Assembly: GCF_014192105.1 (NCBI RefSeq)
Contig: NZ_JACHXK010000006.1
Coordinates: 310,001-374,000 of the forward strand
Direction: 5' to 3'
Origin: Paenibacillus phyllosphaerae
GTDB taxonomy: Bacteria > Bacillota > Bacilli > Paenibacillales > Paenibacillaceae
Length of the DNA stretch: 64,000 nt
The notes beneath the pieces were generated by a model. The model was not told the origin of the DNA and did no database searches. It worked only from the letters and a program-made list of their open reading frames with translations. Positions 8,249 to 15,578 of this stretch are shown here, one piece after another (the stretch's first letter is position 1; every line of letters begins with the position of its first letter). Both the position numbers and the translations under genes were made by a program.

Positions 8249-9058
8249 ATCGCGACTTTAATTCATCAAGATGCGATCAGCATGCTCAAAAAAACAAGCC
8301 GCACTTTTTTTATACCTATTAGCCGATTGGAAGCCGGCCTTCAAGAGGCGGTAACCGCGGCTTATCTATGTATGCGTGCGATCGACGAGATTGAGGATCA
8401 TACGGATATTCCGGATGACCTCAAGACGGAGCTGCTCTTCGCGCTCCATGCCGCGCTTCAATCCGCGGAACCGATTGAAGAGATCAAGCGTATTCTGGCT
8501 CCGCACAAGGACGTGCTGCCTGAGGTCACGATGCAGCTGCACGAGTGGGCCCGGCTGTGTCCGCCATCGATCGCGCCGACCGTATACCGTTATACGGCGC
8601 GGATGGCCGAAGATATGGGGAACTGGGTGAAGCATAAGTGGGTGATCCGCACGGAACAGGATCTGGATCGGTATACATATAGCGTAGCAGGAATGGTAGG
8701 CGAGATGCTGTCAGAGCTGTGGACGTGGTTCGACGGGACGAAGTCCGATCTGGTTAAGGCCGCGAACTTCGGCCGCGGTCTGCAAGCGGTCAACATTTTG
8801 CGCAACCGCGATGAAGACCTGGAACGCGGCGTCGACTTCTTCCCGGAAGGCTGGGGCAAGAAGGAAATGATGGCGTATACGAAGCGCAATCTCGCTCAGG
8901 CTGATGCCTATGTGGCAGATCTGCAGGATGGGCCAGCGCGTTCCTTCTGCAAAATTCCGCTCGCGCTCGCGCATGCTACCGTCAAGGTGCTCGCGGTCGG
9001 CGGGAACAAGCTGACTCGCGATTCCGTGCTTCGGATTGTCGGACGAGTCATCGGCTAA
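8249..9058 (+). CDS. squalene/phytoene synthase family protein, possible AUC start
   Basis: This protein of about 269 residues belongs to the trans-isoprenyl diphosphate synthase (head-to-head) family, which condenses two prenyl diphosphates to squalene, dehydrosqualene or phytoene. The family motif region SRTFFIPISRL, the Asp-rich DEIED and the second region NILRNRDEDLERGVDFFP are present; the first Asp motif reads DEIED rather than DxxxD. Homologous sequence begins well before the first in-frame ATG (8279). A clear GGAGGGG site at 8236-8242 is followed six bases later by ATC at 8249, with no ATG, GTG or TTG at that distance. An in-frame TTG at 8207 would add residues of non-family character. 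No carotenoid or hopanoid genes are adjacent. Confidence 0.82.
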   Translation: MATLIHQDAISMLKKTSRTFFIPISRLEAGLQEAVTAAYLCMRAIDEIEDHTDIPDDLKTELLFALHAALQSAEPIEEIKRILAPHKDVLPEVTMQLHEWARLCPPSIAPTVYRYTARMAEDMGNWVKHKWVIRTEQDLDRYTYSVAGMVGEMLSELWTWFDGTKSDLVKAANFGRGLQAVNILRNRDEDLERGVDFFPEGWGKKEMMAYTKRNLAQADAYVADLQDGPARSFCKIPLALAHATVKVLAVGGNKLTRDSVLRIVGRVIG

Positions 9059-9097
9059 TTGCCCAAAAGCGCTGATAGGATGAATACGTTACACATA

Positions 9098-9142
9098 AGG
9101 CTCCCGACCGCCCCGTATTGGCGGTTATAGGGGGTCTTTTTT
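9098..9142 (+). terminator. intrinsic terminator
   Basis: A stem built from ACCGCC/GGCGGT with flanking pairs is followed by a run of eight T at about 9136-9143, after the synthase gene. Confidence 0.85.
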
Positions 9143-9279
9143 TTGGCGCATCGACTTGCATCTGTGCACCTGCCAACATTTGGGCACCTTCCTGTATTAA
9201 CGCGCCGGACTCGTAATGTCGATATAGTAATCACATCATGTGTGAAGTTTATCCGTACAGGGGAAGAAGGACTAGAGGA

Positions 9280-11853
9280 ATGGCGATGGTTCCGTTCAAA
9301 TTATCGAAAGAACGTATACAGCAAATATTGGCCTATATCTTGCTAGGTGCGGCGGCTCTCCTAAGTCTTGCCTATCCATTTAAGCTGGCATTGGGCATTG
9401 ATTTGTTTATAAGCAGCGTATTTACCTTGCTTACGCTGAGGGTATTCGGCTGGAAGCCGGCGCTGGCACAGTTTCTGATCGTGCATGCCGCGGGGGTAAA
9501 TGCGTTTCACGAACCGCTCTTGATGGCGGCGCTCTCGCTGATCGAGCTGGCGGCTGCTGCCTTGTGGTTATCCAGAAGACCGGACGGCATTCTTATTCCT
9601 ACCATCGCGGTATGGCTGGCGATCGGGATTCCTGCCATTTTGCTAGGATATCGATTAAGCGAAGAAGAGATCGGTCCGCTGCTCATGCTTCATCTGACCA
9701 TTAGGGTCATTAACAAGTCCTTTAACGCGCTTGTGGCGGATATTTGCTACAAATCTTTGCCATTCCTGCGTAACCGCAACGAGAGCAGGATCCGGCTGTC
9801 TGGCATGCTCCTCGAATTGACGATCTTCAGCATCATCGGCTCCGCCTTCTTGTTCGTCTTGAACACGGGCAAGATCGCCGAGCAGAATATGACCGCTTCG
9901 ATTCAGCAAGAAGCAGACGCCGCTGCAGCGACGATTCGGGATTCTTACTCGCATTGGACGGAGGAGGAGCGGCAAGCGATCCAGCTTCGCAGCCTGCTTC
10001 AACTGGGTTATCTAAGTGAGATCATTCGGACCTCGACGTCGATTGCAACCGAGCAAGCGGCCCTGTTCAATGAACAGGGGATGATCATCCGCAGCTTTCA
10101 TTTTAACGAAGATACGCAGCCGGTCGATTGGCTTACCGAAGGTGGATGGAACCGCGTATCCGATTCGTTGTACAGATGGGAACGGTTCGATTCCCTATAC
10201 GATCTCCCCGGCAGTTATTTGCGCAATACCTTCTTCATCTATGAGCTGAAACTGTCCGGCCTGATCATCTACGTGCACCTATCGTCGGAGAAATATATCC
10301 AGGAAGCCGTGCTGTATTACGTCTCCCAATCGTTCAATGTGCTGTACATGGCCCTCACGATCGGCCTCTTCAGTTTGTTCCTCCATCGTTTCATTCTCTT
10401 GTCGATCCGTAGGCTCGTGAATATTACGACGGATTTGCCGCAGCGGATGAAGAGCGGCAGGCAGATTGACTGGTTCCCATCCAATATCGAGGAGATCCAT
10501 CTGCTTATTCAGAATATCTCGCTCGTGACGCAGCAGCTGAAGCAGATGCTCGGCGAGTCGAAGGAACAGGCCAATCTCGATATGCTGACAGGCCTTGCGA
10601 ACCGAAGGCATTTCAACGAGTTTATCGTCGAGGCCGTGGAACGTGCCGTCGCAGACGAAAGCTGCGCAGCCTTGATGTTTATTGATCTGGACCGCTTCAA
10701 GCCGGTCAACGACAAGTATGGCCATGCGGCGGGCGATGAACTGCTAAGACAGGTGGCCGGCCGCTTAAGCGCGATGTCAGGTCAAGGAACGTTCGCGGCG
10801 CGGCTCGGCGGCGATGAATTCGTGCTCGTCATCATGGATACGAATCCTCATGCAACGGACATGCTGGCCTTCAAGGTAAGAGAGGCATTGGAAACTCCGT
10901 TCGAGATCGATGGACACCAGCTTCACATTGGGGGCAGTATCGGCATCGCGATGATTCCAAGTGACGGTGAGGATGCGGATACCGTAGTCAAGCATGCGGA
11001 TATGGCGATGTATGCAGCCAAGCAGCAACGTGATGGCGCATACCGCTTTTATGCCGATCTGAAAGGCCAGTCTGTGTTCTCCAAGCCCGAGCTGCTGGCT
11101 GAATTGAAGATGGCGCTCGATAACAAGGAGCTGATGCTCCATTATCAGCCCATCGTGGATCTGGCAGCTGGCCGAATCGTCAAGGTGGAAGCATTGGCAA
11201 GATGGCAGCACCGCGAACATGGCTGGATCTCCCCGTTGGAATTCATTCCTGCGGCCGAGAAGGGCGGTTTGATGGGCAGACTGGGCGAGCATGTGCTGAT
11301 CGAAGCGTGCAATCAAATCATGGCCTGGCGTGATCTTCATGATCAGCCGATATCCATCACGATTAATCTATCCAAGAGCCAGCTTGCCAAGTATGAGGCA
11401 GCGGCTTGTATCGAGCGCGTGTTGGAAGAGACGGGGATTTCGCCGAACTTCATCGAAGTTGAAGTGACGGAGGAGGTATTCGCGGAAGATTACGAGCCGC
11501 TCTTGCAGGCGCTGAACCGGTTGAAGCGTATGGGAATCCGCATCTGGCTCGATGACTTCGGTACCGGATATTCGTCGCTTCATATGCTGCATCTGCTGCC
11601 GATCGACGGTCTGAAGCTGGATCGTGCTTTTGTCCATCGACTGTCGGAAGAGCCTGCGAGACTTGCCACGGTACGCACGATCGTGGCGCTGGCCCGCAAT
11701 CAGGGCTTGGCGATTATCGGCGAAGGCGTGGAACAACCGGAAGAAGAGGCGATACTGTTGGAAAGCGGCTGCACGCTGCAGCAGGGGTATTATCATGGTC
11801 AGCCAATGACGGCCATGCAGATAACAGAGAAGCTTAGAACGGCTGGGAGGTGA
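9280..11853 (+). CDS. membrane-bound GGDEF-EAL cyclic-di-GMP enzyme
   Basis: This protein of about 857 residues has five to six N-terminal hydrophobic segments, a predicted extracytoplasmic loop (about 190-335), another membrane helix near 350, then GGDEF and EAL domains. The cyclase motif RLGGDEF is intact near residue 508. The usual RxxD inhibitory site just before it is absent. The phosphodiesterase motif KVEALARW (near 636), NLSKSQL, EVTEEV, DDFGTGYSS, KLD and EGVE are all present, so both activities are possible. The start is ATG 9280 or 9286; both follow an AGAGGA-type site. The next gene, a solute-binding lipoprotein, overlaps it, suggesting that a ligand-loaded lipoprotein signals to the extracytoplasmic loop (inference). 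Confidence 0.92.
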   Translation: MAMVPFKLSKERIQQILAYILLGAAALLSLAYPFKLALGIDLFISSVFTLLTLRVFGWKPALAQFLIVHAAGVNAFHEPLLMAALSLIELAAAALWLSRRPDGILIPTIAVWLAIGIPAILLGYRLSEEEIGPLLMLHLTIRVINKSFNALVADICYKSLPFLRNRNESRIRLSGMLLELTIFSIIGSAFLFVLNTGKIAEQNMTASIQQEADAAAATIRDSYSHWTEEERQAIQLRSLLQLGYLSEIIRTSTSIATEQAALFNEQGMIIRSFHFNEDTQPVDWLTEGGWNRVSDSLYRWERFDSLYDLPGSYLRNTFFIYELKLSGLIIYVHLSSEKYIQEAVLYYVSQSFNVLYMALTIGLFSLFLHRFILLSIRRLVNITTDLPQRMKSGRQIDWFPSNIEEIHLLIQNISLVTQQLKQMLGESKEQANLDMLTGLANRRHFNEFIVEAVERAVADESCAALMFIDLDRFKPVNDKYGHAAGDELLRQVAGRLSAMSGQGTFAARLGGDEFVLVIMDTNPHATDMLAFKVREALETPFEIDGHQLHIGGSIGIAMIPSDGEDADTVVKHADMAMYAAKQQRDGAYRFYADLKGQSVFSKPELLAELKMALDNKELMLHYQPIVDLAAGRIVKVEALARWQHREHGWISPLEFIPAAEKGGLMGRLGEHVLIEACNQIMAWRDLHDQPISITINLSKSQLAKYEAAACIERVLEETGISPNFIEVEVTEEVFAEDYEPLLQALNRLKRMGIRIWLDDFGTGYSSLHMLHLLPIDGLKLDRAFVHRLSEEPARLATVRTIVALARNQGLAIIGEGVEQPEEEAILLESGCTLQQGYYHGQPMTAMQITEKLRTAGR

Positions 11854-13100
11854 ATGTCATACCGATTCGAATGAAATGGCGATCGACCGTGTTGGGCATA
11901 CCTATGGCAATGGTCTTGGCAGTAACCGTGCTGTTATCCGGTTGTCATCTGAACGGGTCTGAAGGCCCCCAAGCCTTGCAGGGGCTAGAACAATCGGCAG
12001 TAGACAGCGAGGACAAGAGCTTGCTGATCCTGTCCACTATCGAAGAGCAGCATGCCATCGTGGAAGGATATAAGCAGCGCTATCCGGATATTACGGTCAA
12101 TTGGGAATTGGTGAAGAACGAGGCTATGATGGAACGGCTGGCGGAACGTCCGTTTCCCGACTTGATTATCGCGAATAATGGTCTCGCGGGCCAACTGGCC
12201 GGGCTTGACTTATTCGAAGACCTCAACTTGCCCGAGTATGAAGGCAGCCATTCGATTACGAAGCAGTGGTATCCCGGGCTGCCGCTAGCGCCGTTCTTAT
12301 CCATGAATGGCCAGTCGCTGATCGCGATTCCGAAGGACTACCCGATGTTCGCTACTTTTTACCGGGCCGATTTGATGGAGCGATACGGCTTCCCTTCCGA
12401 GCCAGATGCGCTAGCGTCATATATGGAGGATCCCCAGCAATGGTTGGAGATGGCTGAAGCACTGAAGGCGCAGGGACATTATATCATTGGATTTCCATCG
12501 GATGTGCTTCAGATCAGCACAAAGGGAAGGGGCTTCTTTGACCCTGAAGGCAATTATGTCAGGAACGATCCTGAACTCGCGAAGCTGGCTGAGGTGATGT
12601 TCGAGGTGGAGCGGAAGAAGCTTGCCGCTTTCGCGAATATCTGGGATGAGAAAGGGCAGCAGGCGTTACGGGACGATAGCCTGATCATGCTGTACATGGG
12701 AGAATGGGGGCTTGACCTGGTCAAGCAATGGGATCCCGAACATGCCGATCAGTGGCGGATGACGAGACTGCCATTCCATGCCTATGCCGTCGATGGCGGA
12801 AATTCGTTCTGGATGATGAGGTCGGGCACGAACAAAGAAGCCGCATGGCGTTATATCGCTTTCTCCATGGAGGCTGAGGCGCCTTACCGGGAAAGTCTGG
12901 CAAGCTGGAAATGGATGGGCAGCATGGGGGAAATGTGGCCATCGCCGCTTGACGAAGAGGCGAGCACGCTCTGGATGCAATCAATGCAACGGCCTGTGCA
13001 GGTTGGCTATACAGGCGAACAATTGCTGCAAGATATCGAGGCGAGAATTCGTAAGGAGATGGGCGCAGACCTGCGCGTCCTGCAAAGCATGATCGAGTAA
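11850..13100 (+). CDS. extracellular solute-binding lipoprotein without a transporter
   Basis: This 416-residue protein has a lipoprotein signal peptide with lipobox LLSGC near residue 31 and the fold of family-1 ABC solute-binding proteins (for example PDLIIANNGLAGQLAGLD and GEWGLDLVKQW). Such proteins usually bind sugars or oligosaccharides. The GTG at 11850 overlaps the TGA of the GGDEF-EAL gene, indicating translational coupling; ATG 11871 is an alternative start but poorly placed relative to GGGAGG. No permease or ATPase gene is near. It is therefore more likely a periplasmic-type sensor partner for the c-di-GMP enzyme than a transport component (inference). Confidence 0.88.
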   Translation: MNVIPIRMKWRSTVLGIPMAMVLAVTVLLSGCHLNGSEGPQALQGLEQSAVDSEDKSLLILSTIEEQHAIVEGYKQRYPDITVNWELVKNEAMMERLAERPFPDLIIANNGLAGQLAGLDLFEDLNLPEYEGSHSITKQWYPGLPLAPFLSMNGQSLIAIPKDYPMFATFYRADLMERYGFPSEPDALASYMEDPQQWLEMAEALKAQGHYIIGFPSDVLQISTKGRGFFDPEGNYVRNDPELAKLAEVMFEVERKKLAAFANIWDEKGQQALRDDSLIMLYMGEWGLDLVKQWDPEHADQWRMTRLPFHAYAVDGGNSFWMMRSGTNKEAAWRYIAFSMEAEAPYRESLASWKWMGSMGEMWPSPLDEEASTLWMQSMQRPVQVGYTGEQLLQDIEARIRKEMGADLRVLQSMIE

Positions 13101-13101
13101 T

Positions 13102-13201
13102 ATCACCGTCGATGGAGCGTCTGTCATATGACAGATTGTGCAGGTGATCAGCAATTCTGGTGACACTTCCGATGACTCCGGTAACTGTCGGCATGACAGC
13201 C
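13102..13201 (+). other. structured leader before the small secreted peptide
   Basis: An outer pair ATCACC (13102-13107)/GGTGAT (13143-13148) encloses the palindrome TCTGTCATATGACAGA. A second hairpin, CTGTC/GACAG, lies near 13186-13201. The leader spans most of the gap between the lipoprotein and peptide genes. It matches no RNA class I know. Confidence 0.4.
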
Positions 13202-13258
13202 TGAAAACGTACGATAAGCGTGTAAGGCATGTTGACGACAGAAAGGGAGAGATTGAGG

Positions 13259-13423
13259 ATGAACAAATTTCGCAAACGTATCGCGCTTGGCGTCTTGACG
13301 ATCGCGCTGGCAACCGGAGGCAGTTTATCTGCCGCTCCTAGCAAGGCGGACGCAATGCCTGCGCCATGTGACAGCATCATGGATTGTATTCATACGGCGC
13401 ACTGGTATTATTTCTTGCGTTAA
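13259..13423 (+). CDS. small secreted peptide precursor, two cysteines
   Basis: This 54-residue precursor starts at ATG 13259 behind AAAGGGAGAG. It has a basic N-terminus (MNKFRKR), a hydrophobic stretch and a signal peptidase I-like site ADA, predicting a mature peptide of about 22 residues that begins MPAPCDSIMDC and is rich in aromatic and His residues at its end. The two Cys separated by five residues could form a disulfide. It lies 158 bp after the binding-lipoprotein gene and could be on the same transcript. I do not recognise a family; a Phr-like signalling peptide, bacteriocin or cell-envelope peptide are all possible. Confidence 0.6.
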   Translation: MNKFRKRIALGVLTIALATGGSLSAAPSKADAMPAPCDSIMDCIHTAHWYYFLR

Positions 13424-13444
13424 TCGCGCGGGGAACGATAAGCA

Positions 13445-13474
13445 AAGAGCAGGTCAGCATGCTGACCTGCTCTT
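13445..13474. terminator. 30-bp perfect palindrome, bidirectional terminator
   Basis: A 15-bp half (AAGAGCAGGTCAGCA) is followed directly by its exact complement. It lies between convergent genes and overlaps the stop codon of the minus-strand gene by two bases. The T-tails on either side are weak (TCTTAG and TCTTTG). Confidence 0.75.
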
Positions 13475-13793
13475 AGTCTTCGATAAGTATATCCGCTTCG
13501 GCCTCGGCGATCAGCTTCTTGCTGTCGATGAGTTTCTTCTTGAAAAATCCTTCTTCGTGCGTCATCGGCTCTTCGCTGAATCGAATCGTCACATTGCTGA
13601 GCGACACGTCCGCGTCTTCGTTCTCGAGCACTTCGCTGCCGAACTCGTCCGTTATGTTGTCGAGCGCTTTGCGTTTGACGTAGAGCGCGGCTTCTTCTTT
13701 CACCGAGGGTTTGTCGCGCTGGAATACTTCGGCCGAGATTTTACCGCTATGAATGTGACGTTTGAAAGGCAGGGGAATCATCTCCTTTGGCAC
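13473..13793 (-). CDS. uncharacterised 106-residue protein
   Basis: An acidic soluble protein (PKEMIPLPFKRHIHSGKISA to DADILIED) with no signal peptide, membrane helix or cysteine. I do not recognise a family. The GTG start at 13793 has GGGGGA seven bases upstream. It lies 38 bp downstream of the Spo0E-like gene on the same strand, so the two are probably co-transcribed, and it ends in the shared palindromic terminator. Confidence 0.65.
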   Translation of the reverse strand: MPKEMIPLPFKRHIHSGKISAEVFQRDKPSVKEEAALYVKRKALDNITDEFGSEVLENEDADVSLSNVTIRFSEEPMTHEEGFFKKKLIDSKKLIAEAEADILIED

Positions 13794-13831
13794 ATAATTT
13801 CCCCCAGGCTTGCTGTTGTTATGCTATATGG

Positions 13832-13993
13832 TCAGGAGGCGTAACGGTGGCTACGCATCGCTTCTAGTATGAGTAGATCAAGCTGTTCACTGAAATCAAT
13901 GACATCGGGATGCAGCAAATTCATTTGGTGCTGCTGCGCAGCATCGATCATCTTCGCGCGCATTTGCACGATCTGCGAATCCAAATCCGTCAT
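13832..13993 (-). CDS. Spo0E-like aspartyl-phosphate phosphatase
   Basis: A 53-residue protein made of two predicted helices: DSQIVQMRAKMIDAAQQHQ, a turn, then HPDVIDFSEQLDLLILEAM. The second helix carries the SxxLD signature of Spo0E-family phosphatases, which remove the phosphoryl group from Spo0A~P and so delay sporulation. Length is normal for the short members (50-60). ATG 13993 has GAAGGGA eleven bases upstream. Its leader contains copy 2 of the dispersed element at 14022. Confidence 0.85.
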   Translation of the reverse strand: MTDLDSQIVQMRAKMIDAAQQHQMNLLHPDVIDFSEQLDLLILEAMRSHRYAS

Positions 13994-14021
13994 CTGGGCA
14001 CCATTCCCTTCAATCTTCTAT

Positions 14022-14073
14022 GGAATGAAACGCGCCTGCGCCATCAAAGACCGCGAAAGCCGTTTCACCTTGT
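14022..14073. repeat. short dispersed element, copy 2
   Basis: A 52-bp segment homologous to 8143-8193, with the same GAAACG/CGTTTC ends and a different interior. Here it lies between divergent genes, 28 bp before the Spo0E-like start codon on the minus strand and 195 bp before the YolD-like start on the plus strand. A TCACCTT/AAGGTGA hairpin overlaps its end (about 14065-14081). Confidence 0.5.
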
Positions 14074-14232
14074 AAGGTGAGCTCAGTATATATCGAATTT
14101 GTGAGAAATATATGAGGAGAATATGAGCTTATGATTTAAGTACCCCCATACGTCGAAGATAAACCATATCCTTACAGAATTAGGCAGAAAATATGGCGAA
14201 TTGTTGCTTATCGTCCCACCGTGTACAAATCA

Positions 14233-14241
14233 TGCTATAAT
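14233..14241 (+). promoter_or_regulatory. extended -10 promoter
   Basis: TGCTATAAT is an extended -10 (TGnTATAAT) 28 bp before the YolD-like start; no good -35 hexamer is seen. Confidence 0.6.
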
Positions 14242-14268
14242 GGCTCAAAGGTATTGGGAGGACGACAA

Positions 14269-14520
14269 GTGGCAAAAGCAAAAGTACCCAAGCGCCCGAC
14301 GCGCGATGAATTCGTGCTGGAGGAGCTTGGCAATCAGCTGGTGGAAGCTTATCAGGAGAAATCGGAGATTTTGTTGACGGTATGGGGACGCGAGGAGCAG
14401 GTAAGAGGAACGATCGTAACGATGGATTCGCGGACCGGCAAAGTTCATGTCGAACATGTCGGCGCAGTGTCGAAAGTACCGTTCATGGATATTATGCGGG
14501 TGGACTACCCCCGCTACTAA
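14269..14520 (+). CDS. YolD-like family protein
   Basis: An 83-residue protein starting at GTG 14269 behind GGGAGG. The pattern of a charged N-terminal helix (RDEFVLEELGNQLVEAYQ) and a small beta-domain with RGTIVTMDSRTGKVHVEH and KVPFMDIMRVDYP matches YolD-like proteins, which are often encoded beside Y-family DNA polymerases. No polymerase gene is adjacent here. Function is not established for the family. Confidence 0.65.
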   Translation: MAKAKVPKRPTRDEFVLEELGNQLVEAYQEKSEILLTVWGREEQVRGTIVTMDSRTGKVHVEHVGAVSKVPFMDIMRVDYPRY

Positions 14521-14528
14521 CATCAGGA

Positions 14529-14594
14529 AGCACATAGCAGAAGGATACGGCCGGCGGCATGAGCCCGCGTATCTTCCGCCATGTGCTTTTTTTC
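14529..14594 (+). terminator. intrinsic terminator
   Basis: A long imperfect stem starting AGCACAT and ending ATGTGCT is followed by seven T (14587-14593), after the YolD-like gene. Confidence 0.9.
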
Positions 14595-14613
14595 ATAGGT
14601 ACACGCGTCGAAT

Positions 14614-15459
14614 CTATTCGCTGCCTTCCGCCATCAGCAGCGTCAACTTGCTCTCCGTATTCGTGTCCGGTGCCGGCGTGTAGATGCTGCATCTCAGATC
14701 ATAGCTCCCATGGACCTGCAGCGACGTTAACTGGAATAACATCTTCCTTGCTTTGGCATGCCGGAATTCGAGCAGCACCTCAGGGGCAAAACTGACGTCG
14801 CTGCTCTCCCATAGGCGGTCAAAATCCGGATGCGCCGCTTTCATCTCGGAGAGAAACTGTTCGTACCATCCATCGTCCACGTACTGGCCGTAATAGGCGC
14901 GAAACATCGATAGAAAGCCGCTGGCGAATTGTTCCCAATTGACCGCTAGCCGCTTGAATTCCCGGCGGGTAAACAGCAGCTGGATCATATTCCGCTGTTC
15001 CGGCGGTATCTGCTCGAAATCCATGAATACGTGGGAGGCTGCTTCGTTCCAGCCGACGATGTAGCAGCGGCGGTCGGAGACGATGACCGGACAGCTGCGC
15101 AGCTCCTGCATGATTTTACGCAGCGAAGGGCTAATCTGCGGATCTTCCTCCTTCGGCAGCCTAAGGGCAGGTCCGTTCTCATGGGCAAGCGAGAACAGGT
15201 ATTTGCGCTCATCGGCCGTGAGCTGCAGCGCGCTTGCAATGCAATCGAGCACGGAGGCCGACGCTTTAATGTCGCGGCCTTGCTCGAGCCATGTATACCA
15301 GGTCGCGCTTACGCCGGCTAGCTGCGCGACTTCTTCTCTGCGCAAGCCTGGCGTGCGTCTTCGCGTGCCTTCGGGCAATCCGGCAGCGGCCGGGGTCAGT
15401 CGGGAACGCGCGTTTTTCAGGAAAGTAGACAATGCTTGAAGCCTGGTTTGATGATTCAT
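14614..15459 (-). CDS. XRE-family regulator with MmyB-like ligand domain
   Basis: A 281-residue protein with an N-terminal helix-turn-helix (about 30-85; RREEVAQLAGVSATWYTWLEQGR) and a C-terminal MmyB-like domain (about 105-270) of the PAS-like fold, which in structural studies of the family binds fatty-acid-like ligands. ATG 15459 has GGAGGA eight bases upstream; a longer frame lacks a site. It is transcribed divergently from the FabF paralogue 119 bp away, which suggests it controls that gene in response to a lipid (inference). Confidence 0.87.
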   Translation of the reverse strand: MNHQTRLQALSTFLKNARSRLTPAAAGLPEGTRRRTPGLRREEVAQLAGVSATWYTWLEQGRDIKASASVLDCIASALQLTADERKYLFSLAHENGPALRLPKEEDPQISPSLRKIMQELRSCPVIVSDRRCYIVGWNEAASHVFMDFEQIPPEQRNMIQLLFTRREFKRLAVNWEQFASGFLSMFRAYYGQYVDDGWYEQFLSEMKAAHPDFDRLWESSDVSFAPEVLLEFRHAKARKMLFQLTSLQVHGSYDLRCSIYTPAPDTNTESKLTLLMAEGSE

Positions 15460-15578
15460 ACTCGATTCCTCCGTCGACCTTATTCTGGTAGTAATTATAC
15501 TAGGATAAACTACAACTTGTAATAGGATACTTGGCATGGCAAGATAGCTCCATTAAGGTTGATCTGGAGGAGATATGC

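Noticed and set aside
9143-9279. c-di-GMP (GEMM) riboswitch upstream of the GGDEF-EAL gene
   Set aside because: No conserved GGGCAAACC/ACGCAAAGCC segments are present.
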